Positions 34,801-48,751 of a stretch of DNA of 64,000 nt are shown here, piece by piece. The notes below the pieces were generated by a model. It did not search any database, was not told the DNA's origin, and saw only the letters and a program-made list of their open reading frames with translations. The DNA is from Primula veris. Lineage: Eukaryota > Streptophyta > Magnoliopsida > Ericales > Primulaceae. Made by a program: the position numbers and the translations under genes. The stretch spans positions 3,956,336 to 4,020,335 of the forward strand of contig OY821749.1 in the NCBI GenBank assembly GCA_963682055.1. The letters run 5' to 3'. Each line of letters opens with the position of its first letter. Position 1 is the first letter of the stretch.

Positions 34801-37563
34801 CAAGCCCCATGTAAGATGACTAGATAGGGAATTAACAGGTAACCAGAAGTGCAAAATGAGCCAAGAGCTACTATGTTCACTGGAAAAAAACTTGTACTGC
34901 ATAGTCGCATGTGTAGACTAGACCAATCATAGTCCACAACTTAAGCACCACAAAGGCACCAACTTAAAAAATTTAACCAAGAGGCCCGTTTTAGTATGCA
35001 AGGACTAAGGTGTAATAAAAAATAGTCCATGGAAGAATTATTTGTCAACAAATACCCCAAATGTCCTAAATGCAAGATGATCGTAGCATATTTGGTCGTC
35101 GTTGAGAGAGTGAACTTTCTCCAGTACTGCTTTCGCGGTTGGGTTCCTGTTTAAGTAAACCGACTCCATACTTGACAAAACTCCCCTAAAGAATGATTCA
35201 CCATTCTGCAACAAGAAAAATAAAACTATAAGCAAAAAAAACAAACAGTTCAAAACATTAGCTTGATGATCGATCATTTGGGTTTAGCAACTTTAACTTA
35301 TAATGAAATTACAACATTAGATTTAAATAAAATTCAATGCATGCGGGGTACACAACCCAGAGCAAGATCAAAGTCCCAAATATTTCGGGAAAAAATATGT
35401 TTAGTACACCACACCCAACTACCAAACGTTAACAAAAAAGGTACCATAATGGTGTGTTTGGAACCCAGAAAATGTGTGGGAAAAAGAAAATGATTACATG
35501 GGAAAATACTTTTTTGTGTTTGGGTACAATGAAAAACTAAAGATAAGAAAAACTGAGAAAGAAAGGAAATTTTTTGTATGTAAAAAAAACCCCGCCATTT
35601 TCGTCCAAAACCACCAGAAAATGAAGTCATGGGAAAACTAATCACTCTCTTTCATTATGATCATTCATCAGCTCTCTATTTCCTCTCTCTCTGTACTTTA
35701 TATCTCTACATATCATTATTATATCTATCGTTCTCTCTATATAATATTTCAGACCCTCACTATACACTATTATATTTATACATATGATATGTAAATGGAG
35801 TATATTATGCATTTATAACTTCAGTCCTTTTCTTTACTTTATTTTTCTTATAAAAAAACTGGTAGTTAATCTATCAAATAGTGTTCACTGTGATGGATAC
35901 GCAATATCGTTGTTATTTTCATTAAATTTTTAAATGAATATGATTGTGTTGATATTTTGGGGAATTATGACTAGTGTTTACCGCCTACCCGTGTTTGAAA
36001 AACTTCCCCACTTATATTTTGTAAAATTATATTTGCCATTAATTTGTATTAAATGTATAAGTTTTACCAGCTATTACTTTCAAAAGTAGGAGCAGAAGGT
36101 AAACAAATAAGAAAATTGGGATTAAATTTATCTTTTCCAATTATTATATTGATTTTATTTTCATTTTCTCTCGTTTTCCCTAACCTCCAAACACATGAGG
36201 GGAAAATGATTTCATACCAATTTTCTCTTCTATTCCTTTCCTTTCCTTTTCTTTTCTTTTCCGATGACGTTTTCCGGGTTCCAAACACACCATTAAAGTA
36301 TCAAACTTTGGGTTTTTTCACAAATTAGACTTTTCCGGACAAATCGATCTCAAAACTGTGTCCACGTGCCATTACATGACCAAATTAAAGGGTATTTACT
36401 GGTTTTGCCTCGTTTTATCCCTCTAAACCAGAAAAGGTAGAAACATACAAAAAACAAAACCTTTTAATCTGGAGGCAAAACAGTAAAATACCCATTAATA
36501 TGGCCGCATGATGGCACATCACACAGTTATGAGATTGATTTGACTGGAAATATCTTATGTTTGGAGAAAAATAAGAAGTTTAATACTTAAACTGAGAAAA
36601 ATAAGAAGTTTGATACTTAAACTGTTAAAGGTGATAGCTAGATACATTATTTGTTAAGGTATGGTATTTGGGTGTACTAAACGTATTGTTTTCCCAAATA
36701 TTTCTACCAAAATGAGAGGGCTGATACTTGACACTAACACATTAACATTGTAATTATGACTCTTTTACTTACCCAAAACGATTAAACTACCAGAAAAAAA
36801 GTAACACCAAAACCCCCATAGTTATCAGTATGTGAAAAATCATGATAAATTAAAAAGGAAGTAAAAAGACTAAAATTTCTACATAAGCAGGTAACAAACA
36901 TATAAGTATCTTCTAATTTCCCAAGAACATAATGGAATCCAACTAACTTCTCCAACAAAATTATAATTTATATATACGTCTAAACATATATATATATTTA
37001 TTTATATAGCAGTAATCGTTGCCCACGCGTTGCGTGTACGATACGTAATGACATAAATATTATACCGACAAATAAACTTAATATTTTAAAAAAATATATA
37101 TTGAATGATTAAATATAATTAATTAACAATCGTATATAAAGAGTAACGTAATAACGATTTTGTTTGGAATATAAATGTGTGAAAAATAACATTTTTTAAG
37201 TTATTTATGTATTTGAATTGAACGATGACATTTAAGAGTAATTATAATATTAGAGTTAGAGTATTTTTGGAAATTTTGGGCACAATTAGACAGCCTCAAA
37301 ATGCCAAAATGTTTGGTTGGCTTATATTAGTATGATGATGATACCTATAAAAAAAAAATATATATATATATATAAAGAACCTGAGGATTCAGTGCATGAT
37401 CATGATCATTAGTGGTAGATGCTGAAATGGAAAATTTAATCGTCTTGAATGGAATTGAATTAATTTTCAAAGAAATAAAATTAACGGGTAAGGATGAAAA
37501 ACGATTAATGAATGAAGAGGAAGAATATAATGACGAAAAAGAGAGTTTTTTCACGGATTCCAT
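31818..37563 (-). CDS. DUF1338 protein, 2-oxoadipate dioxygenase/decarboxylase (FLO7/HglS type), plastid
   Basis: Seven exons on the minus strand: 37563-37381, 35205-35056, 34478-34263, 34121-34003, 33579-33416, 32762-32608 and 31916-31818, giving about 361 residues. The first exon is Ser-rich and basic (SFSSLYSSSSFINRFSSLP), as in a transit peptide. Conserved metal/substrate residues can be placed: H104 and R108 in YDHLAFRTFG, H240 in YAVNHVTIS, and E312 in CSYIEFAER, matching the His-His-Glu iron site of bacterial HglS. The family converts 2-oxoadipate to D-2-hydroxyglutarate in lysine breakdown; rice FLO7 is the plant member known for endosperm amyloplast defects. Intron 3 appears to be GC-AG (CAG|GCGAGT), supported by continuity of SPQIQ|KIIGKY with the family. 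Intron 1 carries an 845-bp MITE. Exon borders were set by eye. Confidence 0.87.
35449..36293. mobile_element. TIR-type MITE in DUF1338 intron 1
   Basis: The ends are inverted repeats, ATGGTGTGTTTGGAACCCAG on the left and its near-complement at the right (GGGTTCCAAACACACCAT), followed inward by GAAAA-rich tracts. Both ends abut a TA dinucleotide, so a TA target duplication is possible. No ORF of note lies inside. Confidence 0.7.
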
Positions 37564-38956
37564 TTTTTTTCACTAGAGCTTTGTCTCCCCTCTTCTTACT
37601 CTCTCTTTTATTGCTTATGTAACACGTATAATGAGTTTTTTTTAACCAATAGAGTGGGTTTCTTGCAAACAAAAAAATATTACCTAAATACAAACATTAT
37701 TACTGTAGATGCTCATACAGTCCTGTGTTATAAATATTTATAACAAAAAATACAACTATAAATTAAAATAAAATAAATGAGTAATAATTGTATTTTAAAA
37801 AAAAGTATTGTTATTGTCACCTTCAGACTCAACTCGCTCACCTGTATTTTTATAATCACACAATATATAGGCTAGACTCATAACTTACACACAAATTACA
37901 CACTTCATAGGCTAATAAAATACATATTTATCCGTTCAAATATATATAAAATTCTATAATTTAATAATCAAAATATAAATATTCACATAATAAAAATACA
38001 ATCTAATAGAAACCCAAATAAAAATATACTAAAACCTTATTTGAGTCTAACCTAAATTTAAATATTAATTAAAAAAATATTAAATCTAATATTAATAACA
38101 ATCAAACCGTTGATTAAGTGGATATACCATGTAACGTGGTACATCAGCGGGTTGATTTTTTAACTAGGAAAAACGTGTGAGCAAAACCATTTTTCATTTA
38201 ACATAAATTATTAAATTGTTACTATTTAACATTAACAATTAAAACTCATGATAAATGGATTTGCCATGTGTATATGCAACATCAACAAGTTGATTTTTTG
38301 ATAGAAAAATAGGTAATCAAAATGACTTCGGGTTCTACAAATAACTCCCGTATACTTGTATTATTTGTCAATAAACTTTTTTGGGTCCGTAAACCGTTGT
38401 GCATGCATTCAGATCCTGAGGTAATAGAGATATGGTAAGGCTCCCGTCACATCCAAATTATTAAGAACCTTACTAGTCACAGTATATTTTACATGTAAAT
38501 TTATAGAAATAATAGATTAACACCGTCGTATATTTTATTGAAATTTCAACATCATTGAAATTTCAGCATCATTTGAATTTTAGCTACGCGCTATGCCAGT
38601 GCATGCACCTCCTTGATATTTATGAAAATAAGACGACACTTAAACAAGATAGTCATTTGAAGGGAGCTGCTTCACACTTGCAAACCACGTGCATTGTCGA
38701 ATGTTTTATTTTTTCTAATTACAATATATCTACAACAGTGCTATGTAATTTTGTTTCCCAATTACTTGCGTTAAAGTGTGTGTTAACTTTATAGATGTTA
38801 AATAAATTATTAAAGATAACAAATTTTTTAATTTTTATTACTTGATGACATGGCAAAAAAGTCTATCCACATCCATAATTAACTGTTATTTTTTACATAT
38901 CTATCATACTGCTATTTATTTTCTCTCCGCACCTATCCTTAGTATTATATTTTGAA

Positions 38957-39835
38957 TGGGATCTGAGATCCCACGTCTACGTGGCTGATTTTTTTTTTTC
39001 TTTTCTTTTCTTTTGTCTTCTCTGAATAGTGCTGCGAAATTAATTGTTTTCTTTTTTTTTTTCGCTTCGTTTGTTATGTTATTTCATTTTAATATATCAA
39101 AAAAATTATCCAATTTTACTCAAAAACTTTCCTAATTTTATCCAAAAAAAACCCTAACCATCGACCATCAAATTCCTTCGTATATCAAATTAATATATTT
39201 TTTTATCAAATCAACATCACTCTACCACTACAATTATCCCTAATTTTAACAAAAAAAAAAAACTCTCCCAATTTAACAAAAAATGATATTAATTTGATAT
39301 AGGGAGTAATTTGGTGTTTGATGGTTATAGTTTTTTTTTTGTAAAATTGGGGGATGTTTTATTTTGGTAAATTGGGATAGGTTTTTTTTTGGTAAAATTG
39401 GGGATAAATGTAGTGGTAGAGTGATGTTTATTTGAGAAAAAAATTATTAATTTGATATATGAAAGAGTTTGATGGTTGATAGTTAGAGTTTTTTTTGGGT
39501 AAAATTGGGAAAGTTCTTTTTTTTTGTTAAATTGGGAGAGTTTTTTTTTTTGTTAAAATTAGGGATAATTGTAGTGGTAGATTGATGTTGATTTGATAAA
39601 AAAATATATTAATTTGATATACAAAGGAATTTGACGGTCGATGGTTAGGGTTTTTTTTGGATAAAATTGGGAAAGTTTTTGAGTAAAATTGGATAATTTT
39701 TTTGATATATTAAAATGAAATAACATAACAAAAGAAGCGAAAAAAAAAAGAAAACAATTAATTTCGCATTAGAGAAGACAAAAGAAAAAAAAAAAAAAAA
39801 AATTCAGCCACGTAGACGTGGGATCTCAGATCCCA
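38957..39835. mobile_element. Foldback element with ~320-bp nearly identical arms
   Basis: Left arm ~38957-39284 and right arm ~39505-39835 are near-perfect reverse complements. Both outer ends read TGGGATCTGAGATCCCACG, itself a hairpin, followed by TCTACGTGGCTGA and long T runs. The central ~220 bp contain further diverged copies of the inner arm (TTTGATGGTT, TAAAATTGGG). No coding capacity and no clear target duplication. High arm identity suggests a young copy or gene conversion between arms. Confidence 0.85.
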
Positions 39836-40884
39836 CGTCCCTTATAGTTTTCAGCATTTAGAGTATCGTAAAAAAAACTACATATACACTGATCATTGAT
39901 TATAAATTAAATAAAAATCTTGTTTTTGTTCTCTAGAAGATGATACACGTGGACGTCCCTATCCAATTGCTGGTTTCAAACTATCAAGTTTAAATGGTCA
40001 CGTTTTCAGCTGGTTTTTCATTTTTTTCATATCTATTTGTAATTATTATTTTTTGATTTTTTTAAATTAATATACTATTTTATTTCTAAAATTTTTATTC
40101 AAAAAAATCTGTAAAATTTGATCATTTATATATATTTTTTTATATTTAATTGTTTGTTTGACAATTTATAAGACAGTAATATTATAAATACCCAAAAATA
40201 TATAAAATATCAAAATTTATAGATTTTTGAACAAACTCTGTAGAAATAAAATAGTACGTTGATTTACAAAAAAAAGATCGATTTTTTTTATGAATTCATA
40301 TGAAAAACCGAAAACCTGATAAAAAGCTGACAATTCGAATTTTATAAAATTTGGAACCAGGCAACCCCAAATTCCTAAACGGATGATTATCACTTATTTA
40401 AACCTTTACAGTAAAACTAATTTAGTAATCATTTGATTTATAAACGATTAAGAGTTACTTTAATTCTGTTTATATGAAATAATAATATTTGATTCTTGGA
40501 TTCCGAAATAGTTCATTGCTAAAAAATAGTTAGTTATTCAATTTTGAATATTCCAAAATTATAGTAGTATTTGTTTTTATAACATCCTGATGTAACTAAT
40601 TAACCAACTTTTCTATGTAAATAATAATTTACTTTTTTTAACTCGTAATTGGAAAATAGTTGCATGTCAAAGAACGCCAAATCACCATTGCCTTAAAATT
40701 ATAGAATCTTCTTTTATTGAACCAATGAGTAGAGTTTCAAAAGAGATTTGTTCAATCGAAAACCACAAAAACCAAATCTACCAAAATAACCACTTGAAGC
40801 CTTTTCTTCTAAACAAGTTCCCTAAAATTTACACTCTAAAAAAAGGTTTCCAAAATTTATTTCTCTTGTTTGAACAAAAATTTC

Positions 40885-40990
40885 TCATTTTTACAAGAGT
40901 TCAAACTCACGAATCGAGTGCCAAAGCGACAGCGCTCTTATCTATCACGCTAGTAGCCACCTAGCCCAAGATGGTTAAGCTTGTAAGTTA
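40885..40990 (-). repeat. tRNA-derived SINE-like fragment
   Basis: On the minus strand an A-box-like TGGCTACTAGCGTGATAGA precedes a B-box-like GAGTTTGAACTC by about 40 bases, close to tRNA spacing. The acceptor stem does not pair, so this is at best a tRNA-derived relic. Confidence 0.3.
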
Positions 40991-41346
40991 TACCTGGAAA
41001 AATGACTGTTAAATTAAATCTTTATTTCATGAATCAAGGAATAGAGCTTGAAAAAAGGAAAATGTAAACAAAGCAGCAAATATGGCACCATCACCCAGTG
41101 GTTTTTTCTTGCAACCAATTTCTACCGAAGTGCACAACCAGAGTAAACATCGAAAAGCTTTTTCCGTTCAACAAGATCATCATACTTATTTCTGTGACTC
41201 AAGAAAACAAGTTCATTTTTTGCAATTAAAAAAACATGAAATACAAAAGGCCTTTCAATTTAACAAGTTTCACAGATTGTATGACTCTCCATTCCACAAA
41301 AAACAAGTTAAAATTTTCCCCAACTAACAAAACCGGCTTTCTAAAA

Positions 41347-44300
41347 TCAAGGAGTAAGAGCCAAGGCTAGTCCAATCTTAGCACTTTTCTCGATCGCCCT
41401 AGTATCAACTTCCCCCGAGATGGTGAATAACGATTTGGGAAGCCACTCATGTTGGATCAAAGCACTAGCCAAGCCAAAGTTGTTGATTCGAGCCTTCACT
41501 GTGGTTGAAGGGTCCAACATGTGTTGCACTCCGGCAGTGAGTGTGCTGTAGTTACTTGAGAAGTTGTGAGTCAGCTCACCACCGACAGCTGTGTTGGTCA
41601 GTGGGTTCACCATGTGGTAGTAGGATGCAGAAAGGGTGTCACCTTTATCGATCCTATATTTATCAACATTTATGTATAGCTTCGTCAATTACACAACATA
41701 ACCACTAGGGGAGTGTAAATGGCTTGGATTGGAACTAACTAACTTTAATACAAAACCAAACCAAACCAAACCAAACCAAACCGAATATAACGGATTAGAA
41801 ATTGTTGGAACCAAACCAAATCATTCATATTTCCAATCTAAACCAAACCAAACTGACGGATCGCTTTGGTTTGATTCGGATTAAAGGGTTGAATCGGATC
41901 CGGATCAGACCCGGATTTTCAAAGGCAACATAAGGGCTAAACAAGAATCGGATTACTTCGGTGTGGTTTGAATTCATATTAGAGAATCCTAAATTAAATC
42001 ATTAAGACCGATATGTAAATTTTCAAATCCAAAACCAAACCATTTGAAACCAAAGCCAAACCAATCAACACCAAGCCACCGGAATGGTTCAGATTCATGA
42101 ATTACCGGATTGTACTTACAACCTTAACCATGCACGATTGAAAAAAATAATAATATGGTGTGAACCCGCTCATTCATCAGATATTAATGCTTTGTTTGAT
42201 AGCAGCTTATAAGCAAAAAAGTTGGGTCTTCTGAAAATTAGAAAAAAGGTAGGTCTGACCAACATAACTTAAAAATTAGCTTAAAAACAGCTTATAAGCA
42301 AATAGTAGAAGAGCTCTGGCATTTAATCTGGTCAACCAAACAACGTCCTAACATCACACAAAGAAATTAGCTTAAAAACTCTAAACAAACAAGGGTTAAA
42401 TTGATGAGAACATATACTATTTTAGATCTTTGCCAAAAGGCCGGGAAAGGTCTGACCAACATAACTTTTGACATCAAAAGAGATCATTTTTCAAACCGTG
42501 ATCTTGTGTATACATGATAAGTTGTACCTAACTTTCCAATAAAGAGAATCATATACTAATGTCTTATTGTAAAAAAATAACAATGCTTGACTTTTTAATA
42601 AACCATTTCCAACACTACAGTCTATAAGAATATCACAACTTAACCATTTCTGTAATTACTAGTTCTGGCATGGGTTTTAGCCATTGCTAAAGTATATAAG
42701 TTTGATTTTCAGGGTCTACAAAACAGGAAACTGAAGAAATGATGTACCTTTTTAGTATGTTTTGTTTTGTTTTGTTTTGTTTTGAGGTGTTCATAATAAT
42801 AATTATAGGTAAAGGCACAAGGAAAAGAAATGGGGATGCACCTCAAGAATCAGAAATGTTGAATGAACCAAAAATAAACAGCATTTACTTTAATGTCAAA
42901 GCGATGCAAAAACTACAGATTTACTCACCGGATGAGTATATGGGGAAAAAAACTTAAAGCAAACCAGTAAAGACCATATGAAGAAAATCCCTATTTTCTA
43001 TCTGTTACTATATCAAGAAAGGATAAACTAAATGGGAAATATAGGAGCTACTCACCAAGTCAAAGAAGCGATGAGGTCAGACTTGGTGTAACTCAATCCT
43101 GCATTGTATTTGGTAAAGTCACTGGTGGCAGTGTCAAAGGAAACATCGGTTCCTACAGAGACAGCATCATTCCCAGCTACTCCGGAGAAGTTAACTACAG
43201 GATTTGCATGTATTCCAAAGCTCGAAGTTATTCCAGCATACTCATGCCGGTATTGAAGTTCAGCCTATTATCAAACACAATTAACCAGAAAAAAATGTAT
43301 TTTATTATAGTCAATCATTTTTTAAGCATCCAGAAAAGAAAATATCAACTGGTATGAAACTGTTGGAATTATTAGAGCAATATTTATTATGATGTACCGA
43401 CTCTACTGAGTCCCAAGCTAAAATAAATATGAAAATCGTTCTTCTCCGTTACTTCAGGGATAAGAAAACAACAAAATGTCGCTCAATCACAATATTATTG
43501 GCCATAAAATCAGCTTTTGGAAATCCAAGTTTCCCCCTACATTGCTTCTACTATCATTAACGTTTTGTCTGTTTGTCATAAGTTAATAGCAAAGTACAAA
43601 AGCTTTACACTATCTAAATACAACCCCCCACTTCTACATTCCCAATAGATATTATATTTGATGGTTCATATCTTTGACATATTCTCAAGGAGTAGAAGGG
43701 TTAGCAGTGAGGACCAAAAAACGGTATACCATGTATACCTCTCTCATCGATATTCTCAAAGATTATAATTTATCAATAACACAAGTATGCCCAGCAGCTC
43801 AATGAGAGATCATGCCTGGCTCTTAGAAGCTTAACTAACAACCGAAGAGGTATAATAAGTGATACCTTGCCAGATCGTTGATCAGGGACAACAAAGCTGA
43901 AGATTGATTTCAATCCAGGTGCTGATTCATCAATTGTTACTGTGGTGGAAACCTGCAAGACATTTAACTAGGTCAAACAAAATATTTTAAACAAGCTTTT
44001 CATAGGTACTGTTGAATTTGGGTCCTTACAGCTCTTTATATTAATTGTTTAGTAAAACCTACAAGAATAGCAATAAGTATAGCAAAGTTGCAAACCTCAA
44101 CAATTTAGTAAATTAACTAAGGATTTTTTTATAGGTCGAGGTACTCTATTTCTCTTTTTATCTTCTACACTATTGAATCACGTTTATCCTATTCACCAGC
44201 CTATGGTTTAAACTTTAAAGTGTGTAGTGGACAGAGATACTAAAATATATTAGGTTGGTCCTTTGGAGTACCAATTGCAAATGTTCTAATACTCGTGTAC

Positions 44301-47269
44301 AAAATCAAAATGTGATGATACATTAGAGTATAAAACTGTAATAAACCCATTAAGTTTTTAGAGCAACTATGTAAGAGGAATGGTGAATCCTTATAACCAA
44401 TCTACGTTCTGTGCATCTTAGAATATTGACTATGTTTCCGTCAATGCATACTGAGGTTAATACATTTAGTTTGTAGTGAAAGAGTACAAGGTTACTAGTG
44501 TAGCAGTGAAAAGGATCACAGAGCACAAAGGTCGTATAGTTCATGGAATCAAACATCTAGAGGGTAAGCATAAAAAGACCAAGAAATAATTTTTTACAGT
44601 AAGACTACACTTGAATTGTGACCACACCAGAAATAAGTCTGCACTTAAAGGAAATTTAAGGACCTTAAAGTGATTGATCTTTTGATGTCAAAAAATATGT
44701 CTATTATTTAAAATAACAATAATAACATAAGTTTTAGGTAGGTTAAGCAATAAAGGTTAAGAAATAATGAAATAGGACACAAAGAGGAGGCTCGTGATAA
44801 AGATCTACATCTTAATTTTTCCGGAATCTCCGATAGATTCAATCACATTAACTCCAAAAGGAAGAAATCTATAAATGCAATTGAAGATAAATAATCACTC
44901 GGTGATACTGCTAAGAAGAATCAAAGGCTCACGTTAGAGTTCGTGTCCACTTTTAAGTCCACTGTGTAATCCTTGTTCTTCAGCTTGGTGGCGATATCAG
45001 CCAAATACAATTCACCTTTCTTAGTTCCTGAGGTAGTAATTGCCTGTCAATATAAGAAAGGAAAACTGGCTATAAATCTGACACACAGTAAAGGATTCTT
45101 GAGAATCGATTAGCTTAGACTTATGAGGACCGAAAAATATCATAACAAAAAAAGAAGGTTTTAACTGAAACATTCAAGTTTTTTGGATGCAAATATCTAT
45201 TTTGCAGCACATGGATCAATATATACAAGAACAAGATGTATAAGTCAATTTGAACAAAATTGGAAGGAATTTAAGAGTTAATAAGTTCTGAACAGAAGCT
45301 GACAAATTCTCCGAGTTAACATCATTCCACACAAAAACACAACGTTGCATTCTTACTTGCAGAGATGGAAAATTAACAATTATCATATATGCGCTAATCC
45401 TAAAGTTTAAATAATACATAATTTTGGCAAAGAAATACAACATTTGACAAGTAACTAAGTAAGCAGAATCACTCTCTTCAACACTAATTTAACTCAAAGT
45501 TATAAAATATCCTGAAATACATGCGACTCACAAACTTTGATGAATTGTTGAGGATACTCCAATTACAAATTAGATGTATATGGTTTTGTGACGTTTGTCT
45601 CACTGATTTGTACTAAAATAAGTACGCTTATCAAGTCTGGGAAAAAGGTTCTTTCAACCTTGACACTCCTAGCTTTTCAAGCAAAAAAATTAGAATATCA
45701 CTTTTAAGCTGGTCAACTAAATGAGCCAAGGCTGGTAAGCAGAAAAAAGAACAAGCCACCTTCAAGGACGAGACCAAACACGCCCCACAGATGAAATCAT
45801 TTTATTTACTTAAAATAAAAAGAGTGATTCGGTATCCCGTACTTCCATTTACCCATATTTTATACTTCAAGTAAGAAAATAGTAATAAATTTCCTAAATT
45901 ATTATTATTTTTTAAAAAGGTCCTGATAAAATTATGTCAAAAAATTTCTACATGTATGATAGATAGATAAATATAGATGCGTATAGATTAAAATAGCTCT
46001 AATTTGTAATTTCTATCACGGAAATGTAAAGCCTACAATAAAAATCATTCCCAGTTAAAGCGCAATTTACAAGATATATACATACCTACATAATTTGATA
46101 AATACGACAGAAATAATCACGTTCACATGGCGTCTAGAAGTGAAAATACCAATTCATTGACGCCTTGTTTGATAGAAGATTTAAAAAAAAAACGGGCTTA
46201 TCTTTCTCAAGACCTGTAGCTATATTGGTCGGTAGCTTAAAGCACAAGAATTTCCTATTTTCCCAAGCAAAGGCTAACTTTTCATCTGGATTAAAGCCAG
46301 CTTTGCTTAAAAAAAGCCAAGCTTATTTTCTTTATTAGCAGTGAAAAATTGCAAGCCTAATAATTACTACTGTACTATTTCACATGAGATAGATAAAATA
46401 ACTTGCACACATTTACTATATATTTTCCCTTTTAGATTACTTTATTATACGTTTGTTTCTTCATTTTCACACTTTGATTTCATAATTTATTTCACATGAG
46501 ATAGATAAAATAACTTGCACACATCTACTATATATTTTCCCTTTTAAATGACTTTATTATACGTTTGTTTCTTCATTTTCATACTTTGATTTCATAATTT
46601 TATTTTACCATAGTTTCTACTTTTTTTTTTCCTTTTTGGTCAATTTGACTTTTATTTCAAACTTTCAAAAAACCCCTGCAGTGTTAAAGCCACTTGTCCA
46701 ATTTTTGGCGTTTGAGAAAGAGAAACCAGCGAAGAAGAAGAAGAAGAAAAAGAAGAAGAAAAAGCGAAAAAGAACGAGAACCACGGTATTAAACAGAGAA
46801 ATTAAGAAACAAAAATACAAGGAAGAAAAAATTGAAGAAACAAGATATAAAAAGGTATAAAGCCTTTTAAAAAAGGCAACTAATAAAGTTGTGCATGTAA
46901 AAAACCATGTCTGTACAATAAACTGATAAATAACCACACCATATGACTGACATATAATATAAACTCAATAGTCAACACATATGCATATATATAAACATAT
47001 GCATGCATATATATATATATAGAGAGAGAGAGAGTGAGAGAGAGAGAGGGACTGACGAGTCCGGTGGCGGAGTTAGTGGTGAGGGCGAAGTTGTGATCAG
47101 TTTGGTAGTCTTTGTACAGAACATCTGTATAAAACAACAAATTATCATTAGCTCAGTAACAGAGTTTAACAAATTTTGAACAAAAAAAAAAGAAAAGAGA
47201 AATGCAAAACGAGAGAGAACCTCTAGCTTTCTTGCCCATATCGGAGTAGAACCCTGGACCTTTCACCAT
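41347..47269 (-). CDS. Mitochondrial outer-membrane porin (voltage-dependent anion channel, VDAC)
   Basis: Six exons on the minus strand: 47269-47221, 47124-47057, 45043-44933, 43952-43866, 43264-43056 and 41653-41347, joining in frame to 276 residues, the normal VDAC length. The N-terminus [23 protein letters not shown] is the typical plant VDAC start helix region (the full 23 residues are split by intron 1 after KKAR). Then come [42 protein letters not shown], the strand-rich [16 protein letters not shown] and ASYYHMVNP, and a C-terminal beta strand ending [10 protein letters not shown]. The product forms a 19-strand beta barrel passing metabolites such as ATP/ADP across the mitochondrial outer membrane. 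All exon borders are GT-AG. A TATA box lies about 135 bases upstream of the ATG. Confidence 0.95.
46378..46601. repeat. 112-bp tandem duplication in a VDAC intron
   Basis: TTTCACATGAGATAGATAAA starts at 46378 and again at 46490. The two 112-bp copies differ by only a few bases, so the duplication is recent. Confidence 0.88.
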
Positions 47270-47402
47270 TTTTCTTACTTTTAGAGAGACAGAGAGAAAA
47301 TAATATATACTGTAGTTATACAGTAATATATATATTACTATATATGAATATATGTATATGTGTATATATATAGAGAGAGAGTGGTTACATGGTTAGTTAG
47401 TA

Positions 47403-47412
47403 CATATATAAA
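47403..47412 (-). promoter_or_regulatory. Likely TATA box of the VDAC gene
   Basis: TTTATATATG on the minus strand, about 135 bp upstream of the start codon. The leader between them includes GA/CT and TA microsatellites. Confidence 0.45.
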
Positions 47413-48751
47413 CGGCTGCTTCTGAAAGGAAGGGTTCAAATTTTATCAAATCTAGAACGGTGGTTTTTCGGTTTTTTCGTATTTGTTTTGATTTTTTTTA
47501 AATCAATATATTTTTTTTTTCTATTAAAAAAAAACTATAAAATTTAACATTTCATATATTTTTTTTTTAGATATTTACAGTCTAATAAATTGTCATAAGT
47601 GAAGTGAAGAGGTGGATAGACTATAACTTTTATGAGTGCCTTTTTGGAAAGAATTTTTAAATTAATAAGATAAGAATTTTAAGTTGAAAAATTCTCAAGT
47701 CAAAAGTTTTAAAAATAAGTTACAGAAAGAAAAACAGTCAAGGTATATTAACTTTAATTGCCACCTAATTCTAGACTTGTTTGGAACTTTTGCAAAAAAG
47801 ATAAATTTTCATATTCAAGGGCCGGTAATAAGAGCATCATTTGTTAATTACAAGGACCATCATTTTTTTCCTTAAAACAAAATAACGTGTCTTGGGGAAA
47901 ATGGTTTCACTCCATTATTTTTGTTAAAGGTAGTAAAACTTCAGGGCATCATGAAAAAGAAGATGAAGAATATCGGAATATGCTTTTGGTTTTCTCCTTA
48001 ATTTTATTAGGGTTTGAGAATATGCTGGTTTTTAAATTCGAATCTTATTGTTACGTATGGCATAACAAAGCTGCCACGTCCATTCAGAGAAATTATTTAC
48101 TCCTCATTCCTCAACGTTCTGTGAACTGTAATATTTTCAACTTTTAACTGATATTCACTTGAATGAACTACATATTATGACAGTACTATGATTCAAAGAA
48201 TGTTATTTGTTTCAATAGTACATTTACAGATGTAAACTTTGTCTGTCAAGAATAACTAATATATCCATTTTAAGCATCAGTAGAAAAACTCACAACTTCA
48301 AATTCTAGGAAATACATTAATGTCACAACTGTAAATTTAGATAAATAATTAAACTGCATAATAAGATGAGAATTTCTCAACTTCTCGTACATGAGTACTT
48401 TAAAATGTCGGTTGAACTTGAGGTCATGTTTGGTTACACTTCTCAGAGCGAGTTCTTCCAGCTTAGAACTTCTAGCCTTTTCATACCCAATAGAACACGG
48501 ATTTGAAACTAACCACTCAAATACACCATAACTTTTAAATAAAACAAACAAACTGAGTTAGCTATATATCTTCAATTAAACTAGCTGTCTCAACAATCAT
48601 AAAACGAAAATTAATACCACCACAATTTCGATTTAATAACATTGCAATATGTGTAACCTCTCTAATCCCTAAAAGAAGTACTCTTATTGGTTATACTGGC
48701 ATGATCTTCTCATATAGGTATGCCGAAATTGAAATCTACTTGACTAAGCCT
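47413..48751. other. Intergenic spacer between the VDAC promoter and the DUF1664 3' end
   Basis: AT-rich and with no supported gene. The ORFs at 47684 and 47887 (+) have no recognisable domain. It contains the far promoter of VDAC and the 3' UTR of the DUF1664 gene. Confidence 0.45.

Larger units (their letters stand above)
37564..41346. other. Intergenic region between the DUF1338 and VDAC genes
   Basis: No gene supported. It contains the DUF1338 promoter (no clear TATA chosen), a foldback element at 38957-39835, very AT-rich sequence, and a tRNA-like SINE candidate near 40890-40990. The open frames at 40725 and 41082 have no recognisable domain or coding character. The VDAC 3' UTR lies at the right end. 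Confidence 0.5.

Noticed and set aside
36990..37050. Helitron-like 3' hairpin (CACGCGTTGCGTG) near 37021
   Set aside because: A short GC-rich hairpin in AT-rich sequence resembles Helitron ends, but I could not find a CTAGT-type terminus or a TC start to support a full element.
46636..46860. Lysine-rich ORF (+) with a run of K residues
   Set aside because: Created by an AAG/AAA microsatellite within a VDAC intron.
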